Positions 57,213-64,000 of a stretch of 64,000 nt of DNA are shown here, piece after piece. The DNA is from Fulvivirga marina (GTDB taxonomy: Bacteria; Bacteroidota; Bacteroidia; Cytophagales; Cyclobacteriaceae). The DNA lies in the NCBI RefSeq assembly GCF_016775155.1, contig NZ_JAEUGD010000068.1, positions 45,158 to 109,157 of the forward strand, read 5' to 3'. A program made the position numbers and the translations under genes. The notes under the pieces are model-generated. The model did not search any database, had not been told where the DNA came from, and was given only the letters and a program-made list of their open reading frames with translations. The number at the start of each line of letters is the position of its first letter. The first letter of the stretch is position 1.

Positions 57213-57264
57213 GTAATAACTAGTAATTAATTGTAGTGGTTGTTATTATAATTGATTGGCAACT

Positions 57265-57295
57265 CAAACGTAAAAATAAAAAAGGGTTCTAGCAA
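57265..57295 (-). promoter_or_regulatory. Promoter for dnaB
   Basis: On the minus strand TTG (57295-57293), 20 bases, then TACGTTTG (57272-57265) is an excellent match to the Bacteroidota -33/-7 consensus, 53 bases before the ATG. Confidence 0.6.
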
Positions 57296-57560
57296 TTTCG
57301 TTGATTTCTGTCACCCATTTCCATGCTGTTCACACAAAACATTTGCCTGCATAGAATATTACTTAAAAAATGAGATTGATTAACAGATTTTCAACCTTAT
57401 CCACATCACTTATCCACATACTAGCAACAAAATTGTGGAAAAATCAATTCCTTATTCACAAAATAATATGTTATTAACATAGTTATCAACACGCCGTTAA
57501 AGATGAGAATTGTCTCCCATTTTATATTTTTTATCTTAATTTTGGACATTAATCTTAAGC
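57290..57560. other. Candidate replication origin (oriC) with clustered DnaA boxes
   Basis: Between divergent dnaB and mpl there are four matches to the DnaA box TTWTNCACA: TTATCCACA at 57397-57405 and 57410-57418, TTTTCCACA on the minus strand at 57442-57434, and TTATTCACA at 57452-57460. A near match, TTATCAACA, is at 57483-57491. AT-rich stretches follow (57461-57490 and 57520-57545) and could be the unwinding element. The region lacks genes. Alternatively the boxes could be DnaA-regulated control of dnaB. Confidence 0.65.
57510..57544 (+). promoter_or_regulatory. Promoter for mpl (fixes its start)
   Basis: TAATTTTG at 57537-57544 matches TAnnTTTG, with TTG at 57510-57512, 24 bases upstream. 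Transcription would begin about 57552, so the in-frame ATG at 57503 cannot be used from this promoter. Confidence 0.5.
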
Positions 57561-57565
57561 ACTCA

Positions 57566-58933
57566 ATGAATAGCAATTCACAGAAAATACACTTCATCGC
57601 AATAGGTGGTAGTATCATGCACAATCTTGCCATCGCACTACATAAAAAAGGACATAACATTAGCGGTTCAGACGACGAAATCTTCGAACCCTCTAAAAGT
57701 AAACTCGAAAACCACGGGTTATTACCCAAAGAAGAAGGTTGGAATCCTGACAGAATAACCACTGATTTGGACGCTGTAATTCTTGGCATGCATGCCAGAA
57801 AAGACAACCCTGAGCTTAAACGAGCTGAAGAACTTGGCATCAAAATATATTCTTTCCCCGGCTATCTTTATGAACAATCTCAAGATAAGCAAAGAGTAGT
57901 AATTGCGGGAAGCCATGGAAAAACAACCATTACCTCTATCATCATCCATGTGCTTAAATTTTTCAACCGTAAGTTTGACTTTGCAGTTGGAGCCCAGATA
58001 GAAGGCTTTGACACTATGGTTCAACTTTCAGATGCCCCTGTAATCATCATTGAAGGGGACGAATACCTTTCATCACCAATTGACAACACTCCAAAATTCC
58101 TAAAATACCACCATCATATCGGACTTATCAGTGGTGTAGCCTGGGATCACATCAATGTATTTCCTTCGGAAGAAAAGTATGTACGACAATTTGATAAGTT
58201 TGCCGATGCTTCTCCTAAGGGAGGAACCCTAGTTTATTGTGAAGAAGATCCTATGGCTACTGTCATTGGGAGCAAGGAAAGAGCAGATGTATTAAGTGTA
58301 GGTTACAAAACACACCCTCATACCATTAAAAACGGTTCAACACTACTTTCTTGCGGTAATGAGAACATCCCTGTTAAACTTTTCGGAAATCACAACCTCC
58401 AAAATATTAGCGGAGCCAAAGAAGTACTAAAGAAGATCGGTATCTCAGATGATCAATTTTACCTGGCTATTCAAAGTTTTCAGGGAGCTGCTAAAAGATT
58501 GGAATATGTTAAGAAAAATGAAACTACGGCAATAATAAAAGATTATGCTCACGCTCCTTCCAAAGTTAGAGCCACAACATTGGCCGTAAAGGAACAGTAT
58601 CCGGAAAGGGACTTGGTTGCCTGCCTTGAACTGCACACCTTCAGTAGTTTGAACAAAGATTTCTTAAAAGAGTATAGTGGAGCAATGAAATATGCTAATA
58701 TAGCAGCTATATATTATAACCCAACAACCATTGCTCACAAACGTCTTGAGCCCATTTCGAAAGATGACATCAAAAAAGGCTTTAGCGATCCCGACCTTAA
58801 TGTATTCGACAATATTGATGAGATGCTAGAATTTCTAAAAAAAGAAGATTGGTCTGACAAGAACCTTTTAATGATGAGCTCAGGCACCTTTAACAATCTG
58901 GACTTTGAAAAGCTGCCATCTTTGCTAAACTAA
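57566..58933 (+). CDS. mpl: UDP-N-acetylmuramate:L-alanyl-gamma-D-glutamyl-meso-diaminopimelate ligase (Mpl)
   Basis: This 455-aa Mur ligase starts at ATG 57566 (MNSNSQKIHFIAIGGSIMHN) rather than the upstream ATG 57503. The promoter box lies between the two, and the upstream extension (MRIVSHFIFFILILD) would add an implausible hydrophobic leader before the nucleotide-binding fold. It has VVIAGSHGKTTITS (P-loop), IIIEGDEYLSSP and VKKNETTAIIKDYAHAP. Mpl recycles the peptidoglycan tripeptide by attaching it to UDP-MurNAc. An exonuclease gene follows 18 bases on. Confidence 0.92.
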   Translation: MNSNSQKIHFIAIGGSIMHNLAIALHKKGHNISGSDDEIFEPSKSKLENHGLLPKEEGWNPDRITTDLDAVILGMHARKDNPELKRAEELGIKIYSFPGYLYEQSQDKQRVVIAGSHGKTTITSIIIHVLKFFNRKFDFAVGAQIEGFDTMVQLSDAPVIIIEGDEYLSSPIDNTPKFLKYHHHIGLISGVAWDHINVFPSEEKYVRQFDKFADASPKGGTLVYCEEDPMATVIGSKERADVLSVGYKTHPHTIKNGSTLLSCGNENIPVKLFGNHNLQNISGAKEVLKKIGISDDQFYLAIQSFQGAAKRLEYVKKNETTAIIKDYAHAPSKVRATTLAVKEQYPERDLVACLELHTFSSLNKDFLKEYSGAMKYANIAAIYYNPTTIAHKRLEPISKDDIKKGFSDPDLNVFDNIDEMLEFLKKEDWSDKNLLMMSSGTFNNLDFEKLPSLLN

Positions 58934-58951
58934 TTATTTAAAAAACATTTC

Positions 58952-59764
58952 ATGAATTTAAAGTTAAGAAACCCGCTCACATTTTTTGATCTGGAAACTA
59001 CAGGCACCAACGTGGTAAATGACCGTATCGTTGAATTGTCAGTAGTTAAAGTAATGCCCAATGGAGAAACCATAACAAAGACCACAAAGGTAAACCCTAC
59101 CATTCCCATACCTCATGAAACCAGTCTGATTCATGGAATCTACGATGAAGATGTTAAAGATTTGCCTTCTTTCAAGAATATCGCAAAAAGCCTTGCAAAG
59201 TTTCTGGAAGGGTCAGACCTGGCAGGTTTTAATATTCTTAAGTTCGATGTACCTATGCTTGTTGAAGAATTTCTAAGGGCTGGTGTTGATTTTGATATCA
59301 GCAAGAGAAAACTTGTAGATGCCCAAAAGATATTTCACATGATGGAAAAAAGGACCCTGTCGGCTGCTTACAAGTTTTACTGCAACAAAGAACTTGATGG
59401 TGCTCATAGTGCGGAAGCAGATACCCTGGCTACTTTTGAAGTACTAATGGCTCAGGTCGAAAAATATGAGGGGCAGGATATGGTGGATAACCTTGGTAAA
59501 AAAATAGGAGTTGTAAAAAATGATATGCAGGCCTTACATGACCTCACCTCATCAAACATGGTTGATCTAGCCGGGCGTATCATCCTGAAAGATGGAGTTG
59601 AGTGCTTCAACTTTGGAAAACATAGGAACAGATCAGTAGTTGAGGTTTTTGAAAAAGAGCCAAGTTACTACGAATGGATGATGAAGGGTGACTTCCCTCA
59701 GGATACCAAAAGAAGGTTAACCGAAATCAAGCTTCGGGCATTTAGTAAACTGACCGGTAAATAA
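58952..59764 (+). CDS. DEDDh 3'-5' exonuclease with C-terminal helical domain
   Basis: This 270-aa protein has the DEDD exonuclease motifs: FFDLETTGTNVVNDRIVEL (Exo I), LAGFNILKFDVPMLVEEF (Exo II) and HSAEADTLATFEVL with the catalytic histidine (Exo III, DEDDh). A C-terminal part (FNFGKHRNRSVVEVFEKEPSY) resembles the ExoX-like or DUF3820 domain. It may act in DNA repair or as a proofreading-type nuclease. It lies 18 bases after mpl and ends at a strong terminator. Confidence 0.88.
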   Translation: MNLKLRNPLTFFDLETTGTNVVNDRIVELSVVKVMPNGETITKTTKVNPTIPIPHETSLIHGIYDEDVKDLPSFKNIAKSLAKFLEGSDLAGFNILKFDVPMLVEEFLRAGVDFDISKRKLVDAQKIFHMMEKRTLSAAYKFYCNKELDGAHSAEADTLATFEVLMAQVEKYEGQDMVDNLGKKIGVVKNDMQALHDLTSSNMVDLAGRIILKDGVECFNFGKHRNRSVVEVFEKEPSYYEWMMKGDFPQDTKRRLTEIKLRAFSKLTGK

Positions 59765-59768
59765 AATA

Positions 59769-59801
59769 AGAAAGGGTTGGTTTAATAATCAACCCTTTTT
59801 G
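59769..59801 (+). terminator. Rho-independent terminator after the exonuclease gene
   Basis: AAAGGGTTG pairs with CAACCCTTT across a 10-base loop, followed by T residues. It can also act for the convergent M48 gene. Confidence 0.85.
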
Positions 59802-59808
59802 TTAGCAC

Positions 59809-60606
59809 TTATTGAGGCTTGTAGTACTTAAGCGCTTCTGGTATCTGCTTATTAAGATCAGCTATCCTCGTGTCAGGGTGCGGATGAGTAGAAAGAAATT
59901 CCGGTGGACGCTGACCGCTTCCCTGTGCAGCCATTCGCTCCCAAAATTTAGGTGCCTCCCTTGGATCATACCCTGCCATGGCCATGAATATCAACCCGAT
60001 CTCATCTGCTTCAGATTCATGAGTACGTGAAAAGCTCAACATACCTAACTGAGTCCCCACCCCTACAGACTGCAAAAGTAACTGTTGAGTAAGCGTGGGG
60101 TTCTGTCCCATAGCAGCACTTAGCGAACTCAACCCCAGATTGGCCACCAACCCTTCACTCATACGCTCTCGACCATGATTGGCTATGGCGTGAGCTACTT
60201 CATGTCCCATAACTACAGCAACCCCTTTTTCGTCTTTGCATATTGGCATAATTCCAGTATAAAAAGCCACTTTCCCTCCAGGCATGCACCATGCATTTAC
60301 AGTTTCAGATTCTATCAAATTAAACTCCCATGAATACCCGCTTAGCTGGTCTGAGAGTCCTTTTTGCTTCATATATTGCTCAACAGCAACTTTAATTTTA
60401 CTTCCGACGTTCTTCACCATGGAAGTCCACTGCTGGTTATCAGAAAGTTTGTTCTCTTTAAGTACCTGGCTATATTGATCATAGCTCATCGGCAGTATTT
60501 CAGAGTTGGGCACCAGATTTAATTGTTTTCTTCCTGTTACCGGAACTGTCGCACAGCTATATAAAAATAACCCTAGTAGAAAAAGTACTATTATTTTCTT
60601 AATCAT
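59809..60606 (-). CDS. M48 family metallopeptidase lipoprotein
   Basis: The in-frame TTG at 60642 is upstream, but ATG 60606 (MIKKIIVLFLLGLFLYSCATVP) gives a clean lipoprotein signal with cysteine at residue 18, so the product is 265 aa. The zinc motif is VVMGHEVAHAIANHGRE (HExxH), with a downstream glutamate in ESEADEIGLIFMAMAGYDP. M48 lipoproteins such as the BepA/LoiP type act at the outer membrane in protein quality control. It is convergent with the exonuclease gene. Confidence 0.92.
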   Translation of the reverse strand: MIKKIIVLFLLGLFLYSCATVPVTGRKQLNLVPNSEILPMSYDQYSQVLKENKLSDNQQWTSMVKNVGSKIKVAVEQYMKQKGLSDQLSGYSWEFNLIESETVNAWCMPGGKVAFYTGIMPICKDEKGVAVVMGHEVAHAIANHGRERMSEGLVANLGLSSLSAAMGQNPTLTQQLLLQSVGVGTQLGMLSFSRTHESEADEIGLIFMAMAGYDPREAPKFWERMAAQGSGQRPPEFLSTHPHPDTRIADLNKQIPEALKYYKPQ

Positions 60607-60728
60607 GGCTCTATTTTTTTCTGTAAATAAAAGATTTTCCAACTTTACACATTATAAATTTATAGATATATTTTTAACAATATAATTAGCCAATCGGCTT
60701 ATATATTATTTTTTATACTTACGAATAG

Positions 60729-61340
60729 ATGAAAATACTTGCCATAGGGCGCAATTATGCTGAGCATATTGCTGAATTGAATAACGAAAGACCTGATGAA
60801 CCGGTAATATTTACCAAACCTGACACAGCACTGCTAAAAAACAACCAGCCTTTTTATTATCCTGATTTTAGTAAGGAGATTCACCATGAAGTGGAACTGG
60901 TGATTAAGATTTGTAAGGTAGGCAAAAATATTCAAGAGCAATTTGCTCACAAGTATTATGACCATATAGGTATTGGTGTAGATTTCACTGCCCGGGACCT
61001 TCAGCAAAAAGCAAAAGAAAAGGGTCTTCCCTGGACTATAGCTAAGGGTTTCAATGGCTCTGCCCCAATTTCTGAATTCAGGCCAATAGCTGATTTTGAA
61101 GATTTAAATAATATAAATTTCAGCCTTACCATTGATGGAGAAACAAAACAACAGGGCAACACTAAGTTGATGTTATTTAGCTTTGATTATATTGTTTCCT
61201 ACTTATCAAAATTTTTCACACTAAAAAAGGGGGATTTAATTTTTACAGGAACTCCAAAGGGGGTCGGCCCTGTTCATATTGGAAATACGGTAGCAGCATT
61301 TATTGAAGATGAAAAATTATTGGAATTTGAAGTTAGGTAG
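60729..61340 (+). CDS. Fumarylacetoacetate hydrolase (FAH) family protein
   Basis: This 203-aa protein is the short FAH form: KILAIGRNYAEHIAEL, PVIFTKPDTALL, IHHEVELVIKICKVGKNI with acidic metal ligands, DFTARDLQQKAKEKGLPWTIAKGF and GDLIFTGTPKGVGPV. Members are divalent-metal hydrolases or decarboxylases acting on 2-oxo acids; the substrate here is unknown. Its 3' end overlaps the M23 peptidase gene by 32 bases. Confidence 0.92.
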   Translation: MKILAIGRNYAEHIAELNNERPDEPVIFTKPDTALLKNNQPFYYPDFSKEIHHEVELVIKICKVGKNIQEQFAHKYYDHIGIGVDFTARDLQQKAKEKGLPWTIAKGFNGSAPISEFRPIADFEDLNNINFSLTIDGETKQQGNTKLMLFSFDYIVSYLSKFFTLKKGDLIFTGTPKGVGPVHIGNTVAAFIEDEKLLEFEVR

Positions 61341-63240
61341 AAATGTATTACTAGTCATAGTTGCTTTGCTCTCAGGCACTGTTGCAAAGGGCCAGTTAGA
61401 AGAAAACCACATATACAGAGAGAATTACTATTTATTCCCCATAAAACCCGGAGTTAGAAATACGCTTGCCGGAACTATGGGAGAGTTGCGCTCCTCCCAC
61501 TTCCACAGTGGCATTGATATCCGCACTGAAAGCAGAATAGGGCTAGCTGTATATGCAGCTGCCAACGGCTTCATTTCAAGAGTAGCGGTTTCCACTTCAG
61601 GCTATGGAAATGCCCTGTACATCCAACACCCTAATGGTCATACTACGGTTTATGCTCATCTTGATCATTTTACCGGAGCCGTTGCGGAATATGTAAAAGA
61701 AGAGCAATACAAAAGAAAAACCTTCGAACTTAATTTATACTTCAGGAAAGGGCAGTTTAAAGTCAGCAAAGGAGATATTATTGCTTACGGAGGCAATAGT
61801 GGCTCATCAGGAGGGCCGCACCTTCATTTTGATGTTAGGGATAAAAACCAGAAACCTCTGAACCCATTAAAGTATGGCTTCGATGAGATTTGGGATCGCA
61901 CCCCGCCAGTTGCACATAAATTAGCCCTAAAAACCCTTGATAAAGATGCCAGGGTAAACGGTCAGTTTGGACGGTTTGAGTTTAAGGTACGCAGAACTGG
62001 CAACAATTATGTAATTGACCAACCCATTGAGATTAGTGGAGCTGTTGGAGCAGAACTTTACGCTTACGATAAGCTAGACAACTCCAGATTTAGATGTGGT
62101 ATAAACCTGATCACTATGTCGATCGATGACAAAGAGATTTTTAAATCTGACATTAGTACATTCTCATTTGCTGAAACAAGAAACATACTCAAACACATGA
62201 ACTACCCTGACCTTTATGAGACAGGGGAAAGATTTCATAAGCTGTATGTTGATGATGGTAACAGGTTAAAATTTTATTCTACAGACGATCGTAAAGGTCG
62301 CATTAGTATCAATGGAAATGATGAGCATGTCGTTAAAGTAGTAATGACAGATAGCTATAACAATGTCAGTAATCTGAAATTTAAATTAAAAGCAGGTAAC
62401 AGCAACCTTGCAAAAAGTACCGCCTATGGACATAGTTCAGGAAGCGAAATAGAACTTACGGACAATACTCTGGTTATTAAAGCCCCGCTAAATAACAATA
62501 GCAGTATTGTAGTATACACCCCCGAGATGCACGAACTTCAACCTGCATATGTCATAAGTGATAATCAGGCCGTGTATCTTTGGAACATGAAAGATGGCCT
62601 CCCTCACTCCATAGATATTAATGGAACCAATGAATTGCTTCACTATAAGGAGATGGTAAAACCCGACGTATCTTATAGGTACTATAGTGATAAGATGGAT
62701 ATATACTTCCCTAAAGATGCACTCTTTGATACCCTATACTTACAATCTTTATATAGCTATATTGAGTCAGATAAAAGTGAGGAGTTCCTCGTGGGAGATC
62801 AGCATATTCCTCTCAGAAAATATATATCTATAACTCTAAAACCTCAGATCTCCTTCACAGAGCCTGAAAAATATTCGGTTTATGCTATAAATAACAAAGG
62901 CCACGCTTTCTACAAAGGTGGAAAATGGGAATATGGAAGAGTAACTTTTTGGACACGCAACTTCGGGAAATTTGCTATTCTTGAAGATAGTACTCCCCCA
63001 AGAATAACACCAATAATGGTGACTCCTGATGAGCTAAAGTTCAAGATCAGCGATGAAAGATCAGGTATTGACAGCTTTAAATGTTACGTAAATAATGAAT
63101 GGGTTTTGATGAATTATGATTACAAAACACACCTGATCTGGTCAGAAAAACTCGACATCAGTCAACCTTTCTCAGGAGAAGTGAAATTAATTGTCACTGA
63201 CAATCAAGGCAACGAAAAAATTTACACTTCAAAGTTGTAA
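61309..63240 (+). CDS. M23 family metallopeptidase
   Basis: The ATG at 61309 is preferred over the TTG at 61303, giving 643 aa. The signal peptide (VLLVIVALLSGTVAKGQ) precedes a LytM/M23 domain with HFHSGIDIR (first zinc histidine and aspartate) and GGPHLHFDVRD. The remaining 400 residues are beta-rich and may bind the cell wall. M23 enzymes cut peptidoglycan cross-links; this one may be involved in cell-wall remodelling. It overlaps the FAH-family gene by 32 bases, so translation is coupled. Confidence 0.92.
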   Translation: MKNYWNLKLGRNVLLVIVALLSGTVAKGQLEENHIYRENYYLFPIKPGVRNTLAGTMGELRSSHFHSGIDIRTESRIGLAVYAAANGFISRVAVSTSGYGNALYIQHPNGHTTVYAHLDHFTGAVAEYVKEEQYKRKTFELNLYFRKGQFKVSKGDIIAYGGNSGSSGGPHLHFDVRDKNQKPLNPLKYGFDEIWDRTPPVAHKLALKTLDKDARVNGQFGRFEFKVRRTGNNYVIDQPIEISGAVGAELYAYDKLDNSRFRCGINLITMSIDDKEIFKSDISTFSFAETRNILKHMNYPDLYETGERFHKLYVDDGNRLKFYSTDDRKGRISINGNDEHVVKVVMTDSYNNVSNLKFKLKAGNSNLAKSTAYGHSSGSEIELTDNTLVIKAPLNNNSSIVVYTPEMHELQPAYVISDNQAVYLWNMKDGLPHSIDINGTNELLHYKEMVKPDVSYRYYSDKMDIYFPKDALFDTLYLQSLYSYIESDKSEEFLVGDQHIPLRKYISITLKPQISFTEPEKYSVYAINNKGHAFYKGGKWEYGRVTFWTRNFGKFAILEDSTPPRITPIMVTPDELKFKISDERSGIDSFKCYVNNEWVLMNYDYKTHLIWSEKLDISQPFSGEVKLIVTDNQGNEKIYTSKL

Positions 63241-63290
63241 GAATACCTTCAAAGTTAAGTTTGTCGGATATTTAAAAACATCCTAATTAA

Positions 63291-63329
63291 AAGGTGGAGA
63301 CTATTAAAAACGGTTCTCCACTCTTTAAA
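63291..63329 (+). terminator. Possible terminator after the M23 gene
   Basis: GTGGAGA and TCTCCAC form a 7-bp stem across a 14-base loop, followed by a T-rich tract (CTCTTTAAAA). Confidence 0.5.
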
Positions 63330-63486
63330 ATCACCTCACCCCCTCCCATTAAGTCTCCATAGCATTAACCCAACTCCGACATCATTTAGGCACCTGCTAT
63401 TATGGTTAATTTTATAATTCTAACCACATGACCTATATTTACAGGAACAGATAAAATCAGTTTAAAACGCTTTAATCTTTAACATT

Positions 63487-63936
63487 ATGGAACTCAAACC
63501 AGGTGACAATGCACCGGATTTTGAAGTCAATGATCAGGATGGTAACCCTGTAAAATTATCAGACTACAAAGGCAAAAAGGTTGCACTATATTTCTACCCT
63601 AAAGACAATACACCAGGGTGCACAGCAGAAGCCTGCAACTTGCGGGACAATTATACAGAATTACAAAACCAAGGATATGAGATTCTCGGAGTAAGTACGG
63701 ACAGCGAAAAATCTCACAAGAAGTTTATAGAAAAGCAAGAGCTGCCTTTTAAACTACTCGCGGACACTGAAAAGCAGATTCACGAAAAATATGGTACGTG
63801 GATAGAAAAGCAAATGTATGGAAGAAAGTATATGGGGACAGCAAGATATACTTTCATCATTGATGAAGAAGGAAAAATCAAAAACATCATCAATAAGGTA
63901 AAAACTAAAGAGCATGCAGCCCAAATCCTAGGGTAA
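63487..63936 (+). CDS. bcp: Thioredoxin-dependent thiol peroxidase (Bcp/PrxQ)
   Basis: This 149-aa protein has the PrxQ layout: LKPGDNAPDFEVNDQDG, YFYPKDNTPGCTAEACNLRD with the peroxidatic and resolving cysteines five residues apart, and TARYTFIIDEEGKI. It reduces peroxides with thioredoxin. A TATATTTA box at 63434-63441 is a possible promoter. A strong terminator follows. Confidence 0.96.
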   Translation: MELKPGDNAPDFEVNDQDGNPVKLSDYKGKKVALYFYPKDNTPGCTAEACNLRDNYTELQNQGYEILGVSTDSEKSHKKFIEKQELPFKLLADTEKQIHEKYGTWIEKQMYGRKYMGTARYTFIIDEEGKIKNIINKVKTKEHAAQILG

Positions 63937-63945
63937 AAAAAGAGG

Positions 63946-63980
63946 CCGTCTCAAAAGTCATTTTGGGACGGTTTTCTTTT
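63946..63980 (+). terminator. Rho-independent terminator after bcp
   Basis: CCGTCTCAAAA pairs with TTTTGGGACGG (one G-U pair) across a 4-base loop, followed by T residues. Confidence 0.9.
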
Positions 63981-64000
63981 TCAACAGATTTAGATGTTTT

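Overview
The window looks like chromosomal DNA of a Bacteroidota bacterium, most likely a free-living member of the Cytophagales (an inference from gene content, not checked by search). The signs are AT-rich sequence, a giant secreted protein ending in a type IX secretion (T9SS) type A sorting domain, lipoproteins with acidic residues after the lipobox cysteine, TAnnTTTG-type -7 promoter boxes, almost no Shine-Dalgarno sequences, and SiaB/SiaC, DUF6146 and PorT-like families. I annotate 49 protein genes. I see no tRNA, rRNA, CRISPR array, insertion sequence or integrated phage.

Layout. 1-5.6 kb: an outer-membrane barrel (cut by the window edge), a 1019-aa TPR protein and the DNA polymerase III delta subunit, all on minus. 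5.9-8.1 kb: an orphan lipoprotein with its own promoter and terminator, then a rhomboid protease and a small helical protein. 8.3-12.1 kb: a signalling cluster made of an NtrC-type sigma54 response regulator, a soluble PAS hybrid histidine kinase with receiver and HPt domains, and a small degenerate receiver. 12.2-24.2 kb: a tight four-gene minus-strand operon encoding a membrane-anchored STAND ATPase with coiled coil and WD40 propeller, an outer-membrane barrel, a propeller-like lipoprotein and a 2179-aa T9SS-exported PKD/Ig-like protein carrying 516-bp tandem repeats. This is the most unusual system in the window. 24.3-33.2 kb: a nucleotide-transporter/HEAT/cNMP fusion, an OmpH/Skp-like protein, a second rhomboid, small membrane proteins, an M28 peptidase lipoprotein, a gamma-carbonic-anhydrase-like protein and a YceI lipoprotein.

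33.2-42.4 kb is a core block: pabB-like, miaB, a receiver-less sigma54 activator, an LptE-like lipoprotein, a lysine-rich protein, secG, then groES-groEL. 42.4-57.2 kb holds a SiaB/SiaC partner-switch pair, a peptide transporter, ATP-type PEP carboxykinase, RecQ, a CNT nucleoside transporter, etfB-etfA with a bifunctional nuclease, an oxidoreductase and dnaB. 57.6-63.9 kb carries mpl, an exonuclease, an M48 lipoprotein peptidase, an FAH-family enzyme, an M23 peptidase and a Bcp peroxiredoxin.

Between the divergent dnaB and mpl genes there are four matches to the DnaA box within 64 bp (57397-57460), flanked by AT-rich DNA. This is a credible chromosomal replication origin. Left of it 26 of 43 genes are on minus; right of it 5 of 6 are on plus, as expected if forks leave from here. 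Coordinates and motifs come from reading the sequence. Family names are recognised from memory and were not searched.
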